This document shows, in pieces, positions 25,105 to 34,200 of a DNA stretch of 64,000 nt (the stretch's first letter is position 1; every line of letters starts with the position of its first letter). Where the stretch lies: assembly GCA_030532895.1 (NCBI GenBank), contig JAUNKF010000002.1, forward strand, positions 62,001 through 126,000, written 5' to 3'. The stretch comes from Lautropia sp. (lineage in GTDB: Bacteria; Pseudomonadota; Gammaproteobacteria; Burkholderiales; Burkholderiaceae_E). Position numbers and translations under genes: made by a program. The notes under the pieces are model-generated. The model did no database searches. It was not told where the DNA came from and saw only the letters and a program-made list of their open reading frames with translations.

Positions 25105-26034
25105 CTACCATGAAAACCGGTAGGCCACACCCGTCACCACCGACGGCAGCCAGCGTGTCTTGACCATCGGGCTACGTGCGGCCGGCCCGTTCAGGTAGAC
25201 GAGGCTGAACGATGCCACCCATACCCAATGCTTGCTCGGCTCACCGGTCAGCCCGATCGACGCACCAAACTCCCGGATCCCCGAGCCGGGGGTGTAGTGT
25301 GGCAGGCCGCTTGCCAGGTGCTCGCGCTCGGTGATGCCGTAGGTGTTGCGCATCGATTCGGCATCGGCCCAGGTCATCCCCACATCGGCCGAGAGCAGCA
25401 GTTTCGGTCGCAGCGAACGTTGCCAGTTCAGCCCGATCGGGATCTCGTAGCCTTCCTGCCGCCCCAGCAGGTCACCCACCACGCGTGCCTGTAGCTGTAC
25501 GCTGTCCGACAGGGTATAGCGCAGGCGAACCCGGCCGATCAGCGTGCCACGCAACGGCTTGATCCCTTTGGCGGCGTCGGCCTCGCTGGCATCGCGTCCC
25601 CGGTGCAGTGACAGCCCCAAGCCGGCACTGAAGCGATCCAGGCTCAGCATCGGCCCGGCCAGTCCCGTTTCCGAGACGTGCTCGGTGTTGCGCGTGCTGC
25701 GAGCGCGCACCACGCTGGATCGGCTGATCGAATAGCCTTTCCAGCTGATCCGGCCCGCCGGGGCGATGGCTCTGCCGAGGCGGTTCGAGCCACTGTATTC
25801 GGGTGAGAGGTTGCCCACGATGCCGATGGCCATATGTACCCGGTCGTCCACTTCCTTGGGCAGCCGTATCTCGTCGTCGACCCGTGTCACGGCGCGGGTG
25901 GCCCGTTGCGAGGGGGTGAGCTGCCCTTGCGACAGCGCCGGGCCGGCGGTAGCCAAAAGTAGACCGATCAGCAGTAACCGGCCAGACAGACCGGGGGGTT
26001 TGGGGATATGGTTGACGCCGTGAGTCATGGGCAT
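25105..26034 (-). CDS. MipA/OmpV family outer-membrane protein
   Basis: A 309-residue protein with a signal peptide (LLLIGLLLATAGPALSQ) and the MipA/OmpV pattern: MAIGIVGNLSPEYSGSNRLG near the start of the mature part, alternating beta-strand sequence throughout and a terminal Phe-x-Trp (YRFSW) as in outer-membrane barrels. MipA in E. coli scaffolds peptidoglycan enzymes; others are adhesins or porin-like. The exact role here is unknown. Divergent from the GGDEF-EAL gene. Confidence 0.8.
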   Translation of the reverse strand: MPMTHGVNHIPKPPGLSGRLLLIGLLLATAGPALSQGQLTPSQRATRAVTRVDDEIRLPKEVDDRVHMAIGIVGNLSPEYSGSNRLGRAIAPAGRISWKGYSISRSSVVRARSTRNTEHVSETGLAGPMLSLDRFSAGLGLSLHRGRDASEADAAKGIKPLRGTLIGRVRLRYTLSDSVQLQARVVGDLLGRQEGYEIPIGLNWQRSLRPKLLLSADVGMTWADAESMRNTYGITEREHLASGLPHYTPGSGIREFGASIGLTGEPSKHWVWVASFSLVYLNGPAARSPMVKTRWLPSVVTGVAYRFSW

Positions 26035-26231
26035 GTCTGGAGAGCAGGCAGTTGCTGATGGGAAAGTGTCCTAGGTTCAAAGGATACAGGCACCTGTCGG
26101 CGGATGGGCGGACGGCCCCGGCGGGTCAGGCACTTCGCTGCAGGCCACATGACCCGGACACAGGGCTGGCGTACCGTCGTTGTCGCTCTCAGCCGGTTTT
26201 TTCGTGTGCATCGATATTTGGGAACGTCATC

Positions 26232-28103
26232 GTGTTGAGAACGGCGTTGGGAAACCTTCGAGTGTTGCTGGTGGAAGATGATCCGGCCTGGCAGCACCTG
26301 ATTTCAGTCGGCCTGGGCGAGCGTGGTATCGACGTTCAGGTGACCGATCAATTGTCGAAAGCCATTCCCATGCTGGAACGGGTGATGCCGGACGCCATCA
26401 TGGTCGATGACTCCCTGTCGGATGCCGATGGGGTGCAATCGATACGTCATCTGCGCGAAGCCATCGGCACTCGCCAGATTCCGATCATGGTGCTGTCGAG
26501 CCATGATGATGAAGAGGGCATCGGGCGTGCGCTCGATGCCGGTGCTTCCGATCATTTTCAGAAATCGCTGCAATGGACACAGCTGGCCGAGCGCTTGCTG
26601 CATGGTATCAACCTGGCCAAGACGCAGCCGGCGGCCTCCGCCTCCGAGGCTGCGGCACAGTCACTGCCGGGCCGGGAGAGCGTGGCCGATTCGCTCGATG
26701 CCATCCGCACACAGCGTGAGCAGGCCAATCGCGATCCGCTGACTGGTCTCTTCTGTCGGGCCGGCTTCATCCAGAAGGGTGAGATGCTGCTGCGCCGCCG
26801 CCGTGCGCCCGGCCATGTGGCAGCTATCATGATGCTGGACATCGACCGTTTCCGTCGCATCAACGAAGCCTTTGGTCAGCGTTCGGGGGATGCGGTGCTT
26901 CAGCATGTGGCCGAGACACTGAAGCACGCGTTCCGAAACTTGACGCTGGCCGACCCGGCCAGCAAGCAGGATGACATGACGGCCGACCTGATGATCGGGC
27001 GTCTGACGGGGGATGAATACGCGCTGATCTTCTCGAACCTGCCCAACGAGGAAACGGCCCGCAAGGCGGCCGAAATCATTCAGGCCCATCTGCGCCGGCC
27101 CTTTCAGATCGATGGTCTGGATCTGATGCTGCGCACCTCGATCGGCACGGCCTGGTTCCCGAAGCATGGCCGCAACTTCGAGATGCTGCTGGCCAAGGCC
27201 GACGTGGCGATGACCGTCGCTCGTCAGCAGGGCGGCAACCGCGTGCTGATCTATGATGATGACTATGGTGATCAGTTGCGGGGGGATTTCGAGCTGCAAT
27301 CGGCGCTGGCCACCGTGCTCGATCGCAACGAGCTGGTTCTGCATTATCAGCCCATCATCGACAGCCGCAGCGGCCGCGTCGTGGGCGCCGAAGCACTGAT
27401 GCGCTGGATGCGAGGGGCACAAATGCTCTCGCCCGGCAAGTTCATTCCGCTCGCAGAAGACAGCGGCCTGGATTTCCGGATGGGCGAATGGGCCATCTCG
27501 GAGGCGCTCCAGCAGCTGCGCCGCTGGCAGTTGTCCGGCGTCAGCATTCCGGGCGTGTCGGTCAACGTCAACGTGCGTCATCTCAAACAGCCAAGCCTCT
27601 TGCGTGCCGTCAAGCATGCGCTGGAAGCCACCGGCATCAGCCCGTCGGCGCTCACGCTGGAGCTGACCGAAGTCGATGTGATGCGGGATATCGAAGGCGT
27701 GTTGCCTGCGCTCTGGAGCCTGAAGAAGCTCGGCGTGAAGATCGCACTGGATGATTTCGGCTCGGGCTTCTCGTCCGTGTCCTACCTCACCCGGATGCCG
27801 GTGGACGTGCTGAAGATCGACCGTGTTTTCGTGAGCGACATCGAGCAGAATGCCGATCAGTTGAAGGTCGTGCGCAGCATCATCGCGCTGGCGGGTGCGC
27901 TCGATTTGCAGGTGGTGGGTGAGGGCGTCGAGCAGGCAGCCGAAATGGCCTCCCTGCAGAAGCTGGGTTGCCAGGATCTGCAGGGCTATCTGTTCACCAA
28001 ACCGCTCACTGCCGAACATCTGGAGAGCTGGATGGAAGAGGGGCTGCACCAGGTACTGCGTCACCGCACGACAGCCCCGTCTGCCGAGTTGGCCGAGTCG
28101 TAG
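26232..28103 (+). CDS. Response regulator with degenerate GGDEF and intact EAL domain
   Basis: A probable c-di-GMP phosphodiesterase of 623 residues. The N-terminal receiver domain keeps VEDD, the phospho-acceptor Asp in IMVDDSLSD, a Ser in VLSS and the Lys in FQKSL. The middle domain has RLTGDEYAL where GGDEF would be, so cyclase activity is unlikely; such domains often bind GTP. The EAL domain keeps GAEALMRW, DDFGSGFSS and the C-terminal EGVEQ. The start is a GTG with GGGAACG upstream; an earlier in-frame ATG would add 60 residues of non-family sequence. No cognate histidine kinase is adjacent. Confidence 0.85.
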   Translation: MLRTALGNLRVLLVEDDPAWQHLISVGLGERGIDVQVTDQLSKAIPMLERVMPDAIMVDDSLSDADGVQSIRHLREAIGTRQIPIMVLSSHDDEEGIGRALDAGASDHFQKSLQWTQLAERLLHGINLAKTQPAASASEAAAQSLPGRESVADSLDAIRTQREQANRDPLTGLFCRAGFIQKGEMLLRRRRAPGHVAAIMMLDIDRFRRINEAFGQRSGDAVLQHVAETLKHAFRNLTLADPASKQDDMTADLMIGRLTGDEYALIFSNLPNEETARKAAEIIQAHLRRPFQIDGLDLMLRTSIGTAWFPKHGRNFEMLLAKADVAMTVARQQGGNRVLIYDDDYGDQLRGDFELQSALATVLDRNELVLHYQPIIDSRSGRVVGAEALMRWMRGAQMLSPGKFIPLAEDSGLDFRMGEWAISEALQQLRRWQLSGVSIPGVSVNVNVRHLKQPSLLRAVKHALEATGISPSALTLELTEVDVMRDIEGVLPALWSLKKLGVKIALDDFGSGFSSVSYLTRMPVDVLKIDRVFVSDIEQNADQLKVVRSIIALAGALDLQVVGEGVEQAAEMASLQKLGCQDLQGYLFTKPLTAEHLESWMEEGLHQVLRHRTTAPSAELAES

Positions 28104-28254
28104 ACGGCGTGATCCCCGTCAGCGGCCATCGATGGCGCGGCTGGCCTCAAATCGCGTCCAGCGGCTTCGTTCAACCTGGGGGACGGGCCGTCAAAACCGC
28201 TGCTAAAAACGGTTACGATACGGTTTTTCCACGCACAGGCGGACAGGACACGAC

Positions 28255-28947
28255 ATGGATGCGGCAGCACAAAAGGCGCAGCAGGACGCTCTGAAAAAGG
28301 CGGCGGCCGAGCGGGCGATGGACTGGCTCACGCCCGGCAAGGTGGTGGGGGTGGGCACCGGCTCCACCGTCAAGTTCTTCATCGATGCGCTGGCGCGCCG
28401 GCGGGACGAGTTTCCGACAGCCGTCTCCAGCTCCGAGAACAGCACCGCACTGCTCGAAGCAGCCGGCATCCAGGTGCTCGACCTGAACGAAGTGGGTGAG
28501 ATCGATTGCTACGTGGATGGGGCTGATGAGGTCGATCCCGGCTTTGCGCTGATCAAGGGGGGAGGCGGTGCGCTCACCCGCGAAAAGATCATCGCCCAGG
28601 CGTCACGTCAGTTCGTCTGCATCGTCGATCAGACCAAGTGCGTGCCGGTACTCGGACGCTTTCCGCTGCCGGTCGAAGTGGTGCCAATGGCTGCGAGCCT
28701 CATCAGCCGAGAGCTTGCGGCACTGGGTGGCCAGGTGCGCCAGCGCCCGGACTTCATCACCGACAACGGCAACCTGATCCTCGATGTCTCGGGTCTGTCG
28801 ATCAGCGACCCACAAGCCTTGGAGACACGCATCAACCAGTGGCCTGGTGTCGTCACCGTGGGCCTCTTTGCCCATCGGCGGCCCGAAACCGTGCTCGTGG
28901 CCGCCCCCGAAGGCGTGCAGGTCAAGACGCGCGAGACGGCATCATAA
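28255..28947 (+). CDS. rpiA: Ribose-5-phosphate isomerase A
   Basis: Pentose-phosphate enzyme interconverting ribose-5-phosphate and ribulose-5-phosphate. The 230-residue protein has [31 protein letters not shown], the active-site DGADEVDP, the [11 protein letters not shown] phosphate loop and the C-terminal GLFAHRRPE. Length is normal. Transcribed alone, convergent with yggX. Confidence 0.96.
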   Translation: MDAAAQKAQQDALKKAAAERAMDWLTPGKVVGVGTGSTVKFFIDALARRRDEFPTAVSSSENSTALLEAAGIQVLDLNEVGEIDCYVDGADEVDPGFALIKGGGGALTREKIIAQASRQFVCIVDQTKCVPVLGRFPLPVEVVPMAASLISRELAALGGQVRQRPDFITDNGNLILDVSGLSISDPQALETRINQWPGVVTVGLFAHRRPETVLVAAPEGVQVKTRETAS

Positions 28948-28954
28948 GGTCGAC

Positions 28955-28977
28955 ATCAGCGCGTGTGATGCGCTGAT
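28955..28977. terminator. Hairpin between convergent rpiA and yggX
   Basis: ATCAGCGC and GCGCTGAT form an 8-bp stem with a 7-base loop, 8 bases after the rpiA stop. No T-tract, so a weak bidirectional terminator at best. Confidence 0.4.
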
Positions 28978-29002
28978 TCGTGACCGACAAGCCCTGCCGA
29001 CC

Positions 29003-29275
29003 TCAAGCCGTCGGCGGCACGTAACCGGCCGGGCGCTCGCCCCCATCGCCGAAGAAGTAGCTTTCCATTTGCTGCGCCAGATACTTGCGGGCGCGCACAT
29101 CCGCCAGATTCAGCCGGTTCTCGTTCACCAGCATCGTCTGGTGGCGCAGCCAACCCTGCCAGGCTTCCTTCGAGACGTGCTCCCAGATGCGCTTGCCCAG
29201 TTCACCGGGGTAGGGGGGCAAATCCATCCCTTCAGCTTCCTGCTGGAGTTTGATGCAAAAAACGGTACGTGCCAT
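29003..29275 (-). CDS. yggX: Fe(2+)-trafficking / oxidative damage protection protein YggX
   Basis: A 90-residue protein linked to protection of iron-sulfur clusters. It matches the family along its length: [10 protein letters not shown] with the conserved Cys7, [34 protein letters not shown] and the C-terminal YFFGDG. Single gene, convergent with rpiA. Confidence 0.95.
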   Translation of the reverse strand: MARTVFCIKLQQEAEGMDLPPYPGELGKRIWEHVSKEAWQGWLRHQTMLVNENRLNLADVRARKYLAQQMESYFFGDGGERPAGYVPPTA

Positions 29276-29350
29276 GTGAGGGGGTTCCTGCCGAATCAGA
29301 AGAAGTCCGTATGTTATCGACTCCCGCTCTGATGTGAAGGGATAGCCCTT

Positions 29351-29434
29351 GGGATACGCTGAACAAGAAATGCCGCCTTGTCCTTTCCCCCGTTGCGAGG
29401 CGCGTCGCCTCGCGGGACTTGTTCAGCGTATCCC
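29351..29434. repeat. 84-base palindromic element (17-bp terminal inverted repeat)
   Basis: GGGATACGCTGAACAAG at the left is perfectly inverted as CTTGTTCAGCGTATCCC at the right. Inside lies a second perfect hairpin, GCGAGGCG-CGT-CGCCTCGC. No coding frame. The layout resembles a REP/MITE-type dispersed element or the two ends of a collapsed insertion sequence. It sits between yggX and argA. Confidence 0.65.
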
Positions 29435-29557
29435 TTGTCGTTTTCAAGGGGAAGATACCGGCCCGTGAAACCCCTTCGGGCACGCCTGACACGCGCTCGT
29501 CAGCCGTTGACATCAGGCGCCAAGGCCGGCGCGCGTGTCACGCACCAATGAGGGGTG

Positions 29558-30928
29558 TTACAGGTCTTTCAAAAGCACCTGCGAACGCCGCTGCCAGTTG
29601 TAGAGGTTCTTGCGGCTGCGGGGCAGGTCGTCCACCGTGCCGAGCCTGAAGCCGCGCTTCAGGAACCAGTGCGCCGTGCGCGTCGTCAGCACGAAGAGCG
29701 TCTTGATGCCGGCAGCGCGGGCACGCTGCTCGATCCGCTGCATCAGCCGTTCGCCATCGCCCTTGCCCTGCGAGTGCGAGCTGACCGCCAGGCACGCCAT
29801 TTCCGCCATTTTCTCTTCCGGGAAGGCATACATCGCGGCACAACCGAAGATCACCTCGTCGTGCTCGATCACCGTGAAATTGGCGATTTCCGATTCGATC
29901 AGCGCCCGATCCCGCTTGACCAGCGTGCCGTCTTCCTCCAGCGGCTGGATCACGGCAAGGATGCCCCCCACGTCATCGCTCGTTGCCTCGCGCAGTGCCT
30001 CCAGCGTCTCTTCCACCACCATCGTGCCGATGCCATCGTGCAGGAAGAACTCCAGCAGCACGACCCCGTCGGTGGCAAAAGGCACCATGTGCGAGCGTGT
30101 GACACCGCCTTCACAGGCACGCAAGGCTGCTCGCAGATAGGGGCGGATCGTGGGCGGCAGTGAGGGGGCGTCGAGCAGGCGCCGGGCCGTGTCTTCCGAA
30201 ATCTCGGTCTGGATGCGACCTTGCTCGTCGGGAATGCCGTCTTCCTCGCAAAGGAAGACCAGCTTGTCGGCATCCAGCGCAATCGCCGTGGCCGCCGCCA
30301 CCTCCTCCATCGACAGGTTGAAGGCTTCGCCCGTGGCCGAGTAGCCGATGTTGGAGAGCAGCACGATCTGCTTGTTGTCGAGCGCGGTGCGGATCGAGGC
30401 GGCATCCACCTTGCGCACCAGCCCGCTGTAGGCAAAATCCACGCCATCGACGATGCCGACCGGCCGCGCCAGCGTGAAATTGCCTGAAATCACCCGGATG
30501 CCGGCATTGGCCATCGGCGTGTTCGGCAGCCCCTGAGAAAACAGCGCCTCCATGTCGTAGCGGATCTCGCCCGCTGCCTCCTTCGCGCACTCCAGCGTCA
30601 CCTGATCGGTGATGCGCAAGCCTTCATGGTATTGCGGCTCGCGGCCGCGTAGCCGCAGCTGTTCGTTGATCTGCGGCCGGCAGCCGTTCACGATCACGAC
30701 CCGGATGCCGATCGAATGCAGCAGGCTCAGATCCTGCACCAGCGCGTTGATCCGCCCCCGCGATTCCAGCACTTCGCCCGGAATCCCCATCACGAAGGTT
30801 TGTCCCACAAATTTGTGGATATAGGGCGCCACCTGTCGCAACCAGGCCACAAACTGCTGATGGCTCTCCCGCACCGGGTCGGCATGGGCGGAATGAGCGG
30901 TCTGGGCAGAGTGGCTGACAGGATTCAT
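29558..30928 (-). CDS. argA: N-acetylglutamate synthase
   Basis: First enzyme of arginine synthesis, making N-acetylglutamate from glutamate and acetyl-CoA. The 456-residue protein has an N-terminal amino-acid-kinase domain (HKFVGQTFVMGIPGEVL, VIVNGCRPQINEQL) and a C-terminal GNAT domain (MACLAVSSHSQGKGDGERLM, LFVLTTRTAHWFLKRGF). The start MNPVSHSAQTAH gives the usual length; the frame is open 94 codons further upstream without family similarity. It is divergent from hrpA. Confidence 0.93.
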   Translation of the reverse strand: MNPVSHSAQTAHSAHADPVRESHQQFVAWLRQVAPYIHKFVGQTFVMGIPGEVLESRGRINALVQDLSLLHSIGIRVVIVNGCRPQINEQLRLRGREPQYHEGLRITDQVTLECAKEAAGEIRYDMEALFSQGLPNTPMANAGIRVISGNFTLARPVGIVDGVDFAYSGLVRKVDAASIRTALDNKQIVLLSNIGYSATGEAFNLSMEEVAAATAIALDADKLVFLCEEDGIPDEQGRIQTEISEDTARRLLDAPSLPPTIRPYLRAALRACEGGVTRSHMVPFATDGVVLLEFFLHDGIGTMVVEETLEALREATSDDVGGILAVIQPLEEDGTLVKRDRALIESEIANFTVIEHDEVIFGCAAMYAFPEEKMAEMACLAVSSHSQGKGDGERLMQRIEQRARAAGIKTLFVLTTRTAHWFLKRGFRLGTVDDLPRSRKNLYNWQRRSQVLLKDL

Positions 30929-31291
30929 GGCAAGGGCAGCAGTAAAGGGATGATGGGGCGAGATTTGGAAGGCCGTAGCGAGATGTGGCGACATGGGCCG
31001 CAACAAGCCGCCATGACGGCGGCATGCTGGCCGATGGCCGTCATTATCGCTGAAAGTATCCATCTGCCTGTACAGCGTGTCATGCACGGATTCTTCCCCC
31101 GCGAAAGCCCTCTGGGCGCATGGCTTCGTGCGCCTTTCAGATCGGCGCACCGTTGCCAGCCCGATCCAGCTTGCTGCCATGCTGCCCCCCGTCGATAATA
31201 GGCCGTCCATGCACCGATCTCGCTTGACCGTGCGCGCGATCAGGTCATGGCCGAGGCCATGCCGGTATGATCAGGCTTTAATCATTAATAG
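30929..31291. other. Divergent intergenic region argA-hrpA
   Basis: About 360 bases without a supported gene; frames here are extensions of argA. An AT-rich stretch immediately before hrpA (GCTTTAATCATTAATAG) could hold its -10 region. I saw no ARG-box pair that I would defend. Confidence 0.35.
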
Positions 31292-34200
31292 ATGTCTTTT
31301 CCTTCCACCCAGACGGCCATGCAGGCCGTCATCGATTCCCTTCCCGTCACCGAGCACCGCGCGCGCATCGTCGAGGCCATTCGACAGCATCCGGTCGTCA
31401 TCGTCTCGGGCGAGACGGGTTCCGGCAAGACCACGCAGCTGCCCAAATTTGCGCTGGAAGCGGGCAGGGGCCAGCCTGATCCCAAAACCGGCCGGGGCGG
31501 CCTGGTGGGGCACACGCAGCCCAGACGCATCGCCGCCAGCAGTGTCGCCACCCGCATCGCCGAAGAGCTGGGCACACCGCTCGGCACCGATGTGGGCTAC
31601 AAGATCCGCTTCAACGAAAAGACTTCCCCCGGCACCCGCATCAAGCTGATGACCGACGGCATCCTGTTGGCCGAAAGCCAGCGAGATCGCCTGCTGTCGG
31701 CCTATGACACGCTGATCATCGACGAAGCGCACGAACGCAGCCTCAACATCGATTTTCTGCTGGGCTACCTGAAGCAGCTCGTCGACGGGCCACGCCGACA
31801 TGATCTGAAGCTGATCATCACCTCGGCCACCATTGATGCCGCCCGTTTTGCCGAGCATTTCGGCCAGCCCGGCAAGCCTGCCCCCGTCATCGAAGTCTCC
31901 GGTCGGCTTTATCCGGTGGAGATTCGCTATCGGCCCATCGAGGAGCTGGGGAGCGGTTCGGGGCACGGACGATTGACGGGCCGGGACAAGGCAGATCGTG
32001 GTGAAACGGCTCATCGGATAGAGGCGGCTCACACCTTGGACGGGGGCTCGACATCGGGCAGAGAGAAGGCCCTGTCAGGCGACAGGATGGCCTTGACAGG
32101 GGCAGCCAAATCCGGTGCCAGTCGGCCTTTGTCGGAGCGAAGCCGCCGCCGCACCGACGACGAAGATGAAACCGATCTGCCCTCAGCCGTTGAGGCTGCC
32201 GTCATTGAACTCTGGCAGCAAAAGCCGGGTGACGTGCTCGTCTTTTTGCCGGGCGAGCGCGAGATCCGCGACTGCGCCGAGCACCTGCGCCGGGCGCAGG
32301 GCAGGGCCACGGCACAGCGTGTCGGCCGTGGCGGTATGGCCCAGGCCGAGGCGCAGGCTGCCCTGATGCTCGCCAACGCCGAGATCGTGCCGCTGTATGC
32401 CCGCCTGCCGGCCGCCGAGCAGCAGCGCGTGTTCAATCCGGGCAACGCACCGCGCATCGTGCTGGCCACCAACGTGGCAGAAACCTCGCTCACGGTGCCG
32501 CGCATCCGCTACGTGATCGATTCGGGGCTGGCGCGAATGCTTCGGTACCGAATCCGGGGCAAGGTCGACCAGCTGCTGATCGAGCCGGTCTCCAGAGCTG
32601 CGGCCAACCAGCGGGCTGGTCGATGTGGCCGGGTGGCCGAAGGCGTCTGCGTGCGGCTCTTCGATGAGGCGGATTTTCTGAGGCGACCGGCCTTCACCGA
32701 TCCGGAAATCCTCCGTTCCTCGCTCGCCTCCGTCATTCTGCGGATGAGTGCGCTGGGCCTGTCGGATGTGGCGGCCTTTCCGTTTCTCGATAAACCCTCG
32801 CCCAAGGCCATCGCCGACGGCTATGCCTTGCTGGCCGAGCTGGGCGCGATGGATGAGCGTCAGCGGCTCACGCCCATTGGCAAGCAGTTGGCCCGCCTGC
32901 CCGTCGATCCGCGTCTGGCGCGGATGTTGCTGGCCGGCCATCGCACCGGTTGTCTGGCCGAGGTGCTCGTCATCACCGCAGCGCTGTCGGTGCAGGATCC
33001 GCGTGAACGTCCGCCCACTGCCCAGCAGGCGGCCGATCAGGCCCATGCCCGTTTTGCCGTGCCCCAATCGGATTTTCTGTCGTGGTTGCGGCTGTGGCGT
33101 TACTGGCAAACCCAGCAGGCCGAGCGAAAGCAGCGGGGCGAATCGCACCGCGCGCTCGCGGCCCGCATGGGCAAGGAGTTTTTGTCGATTCGCCGTCTGA
33201 GGGAGTGGGGGGACGTACTGTCTCAATTGACCGAACTCGTGCGCGGGCTGGGCTGGAAAATCAACGAAGACGAGGCCAACCCCGACGCCGTGCATCGTGC
33301 GCTCTTGACGGGGCTGCTCGGTAACGTGGGCCACCGGCTGCCCGAGGGGCCGGGGTGGCAGGGCACGCATCAGCAAAAATTCTTTGTGCATCCTGGCTCG
33401 GCCCTGGCAAAAAAACAGGGCGCACGTGAGCGTCAGGCGCCCGATGCGGGCACGGCCGGCCAGAAAAAATCCGGCGCCCGCTGGCTGATGGCCGCCGAAC
33501 TGGTGGATACCGGTCGCTTGCAGGCACGCACCGTGGCTGCCATCAAGCCCGAGTGGATCGAATCGGCAGCAGGCGAGCTGGTCAAGCGCTCCTGGAGCAA
33601 CCCTCACTGGGAAAAGAGCAGCGGCAAGGCGATGGCGCTGGAGCGCGGCGTGCTCTATGGGCTGGTGCTCTACAACGCCCGCCGTGTGCCCTATGAAAAA
33701 ATCGATCCGGCCGAATCCAGGATGCTGATGATCCGCCACGGTCTGGTCGAGGGGGAGTGGCCGGAAGACACCGGTTTCATCCGACACAATCGCAAGGTGG
33801 TGGCCGACATCGAGCGGCTGGAGCACAAGATCCGCCGGCCGGATCTGCTCGTGGACGATGAAGCACTCACGGCCTGGTTCGACCAGCAAATTCCCGAAGA
33901 TATCTGCTCGGCCAAAGCGTTGATGGCCTGGTACAAGGCATCGGTCGGGGCGCAGCCCTCGTTGTTGAAGCTCTCGCGCGACGAGCTGCTGCGCAAGGAT
34001 GCCGAAGGGGTCGACGAAGCACGTTTTCCACGGCTCTTGCGCATGCACGGGGTGGATTTTTCGCTCAGTTATCACTTCGAGCCGGGCGCCAGTGATGATG
34101 GTGTGACGCTCACAGTACCGCTGCATGCCTTGAATCAGGTGGATGCCGAGCGTTGTGAATGGCTGGTGCCGGGCATGCTGGCGCCGAAGGTGGCGGTGCT

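Noticed and set aside
32183..34126. A 647-codon minus-strand frame opposite hrpA
   Set aside because: Shadow frame; the hrpA helicase motifs run through the same region on the plus strand.
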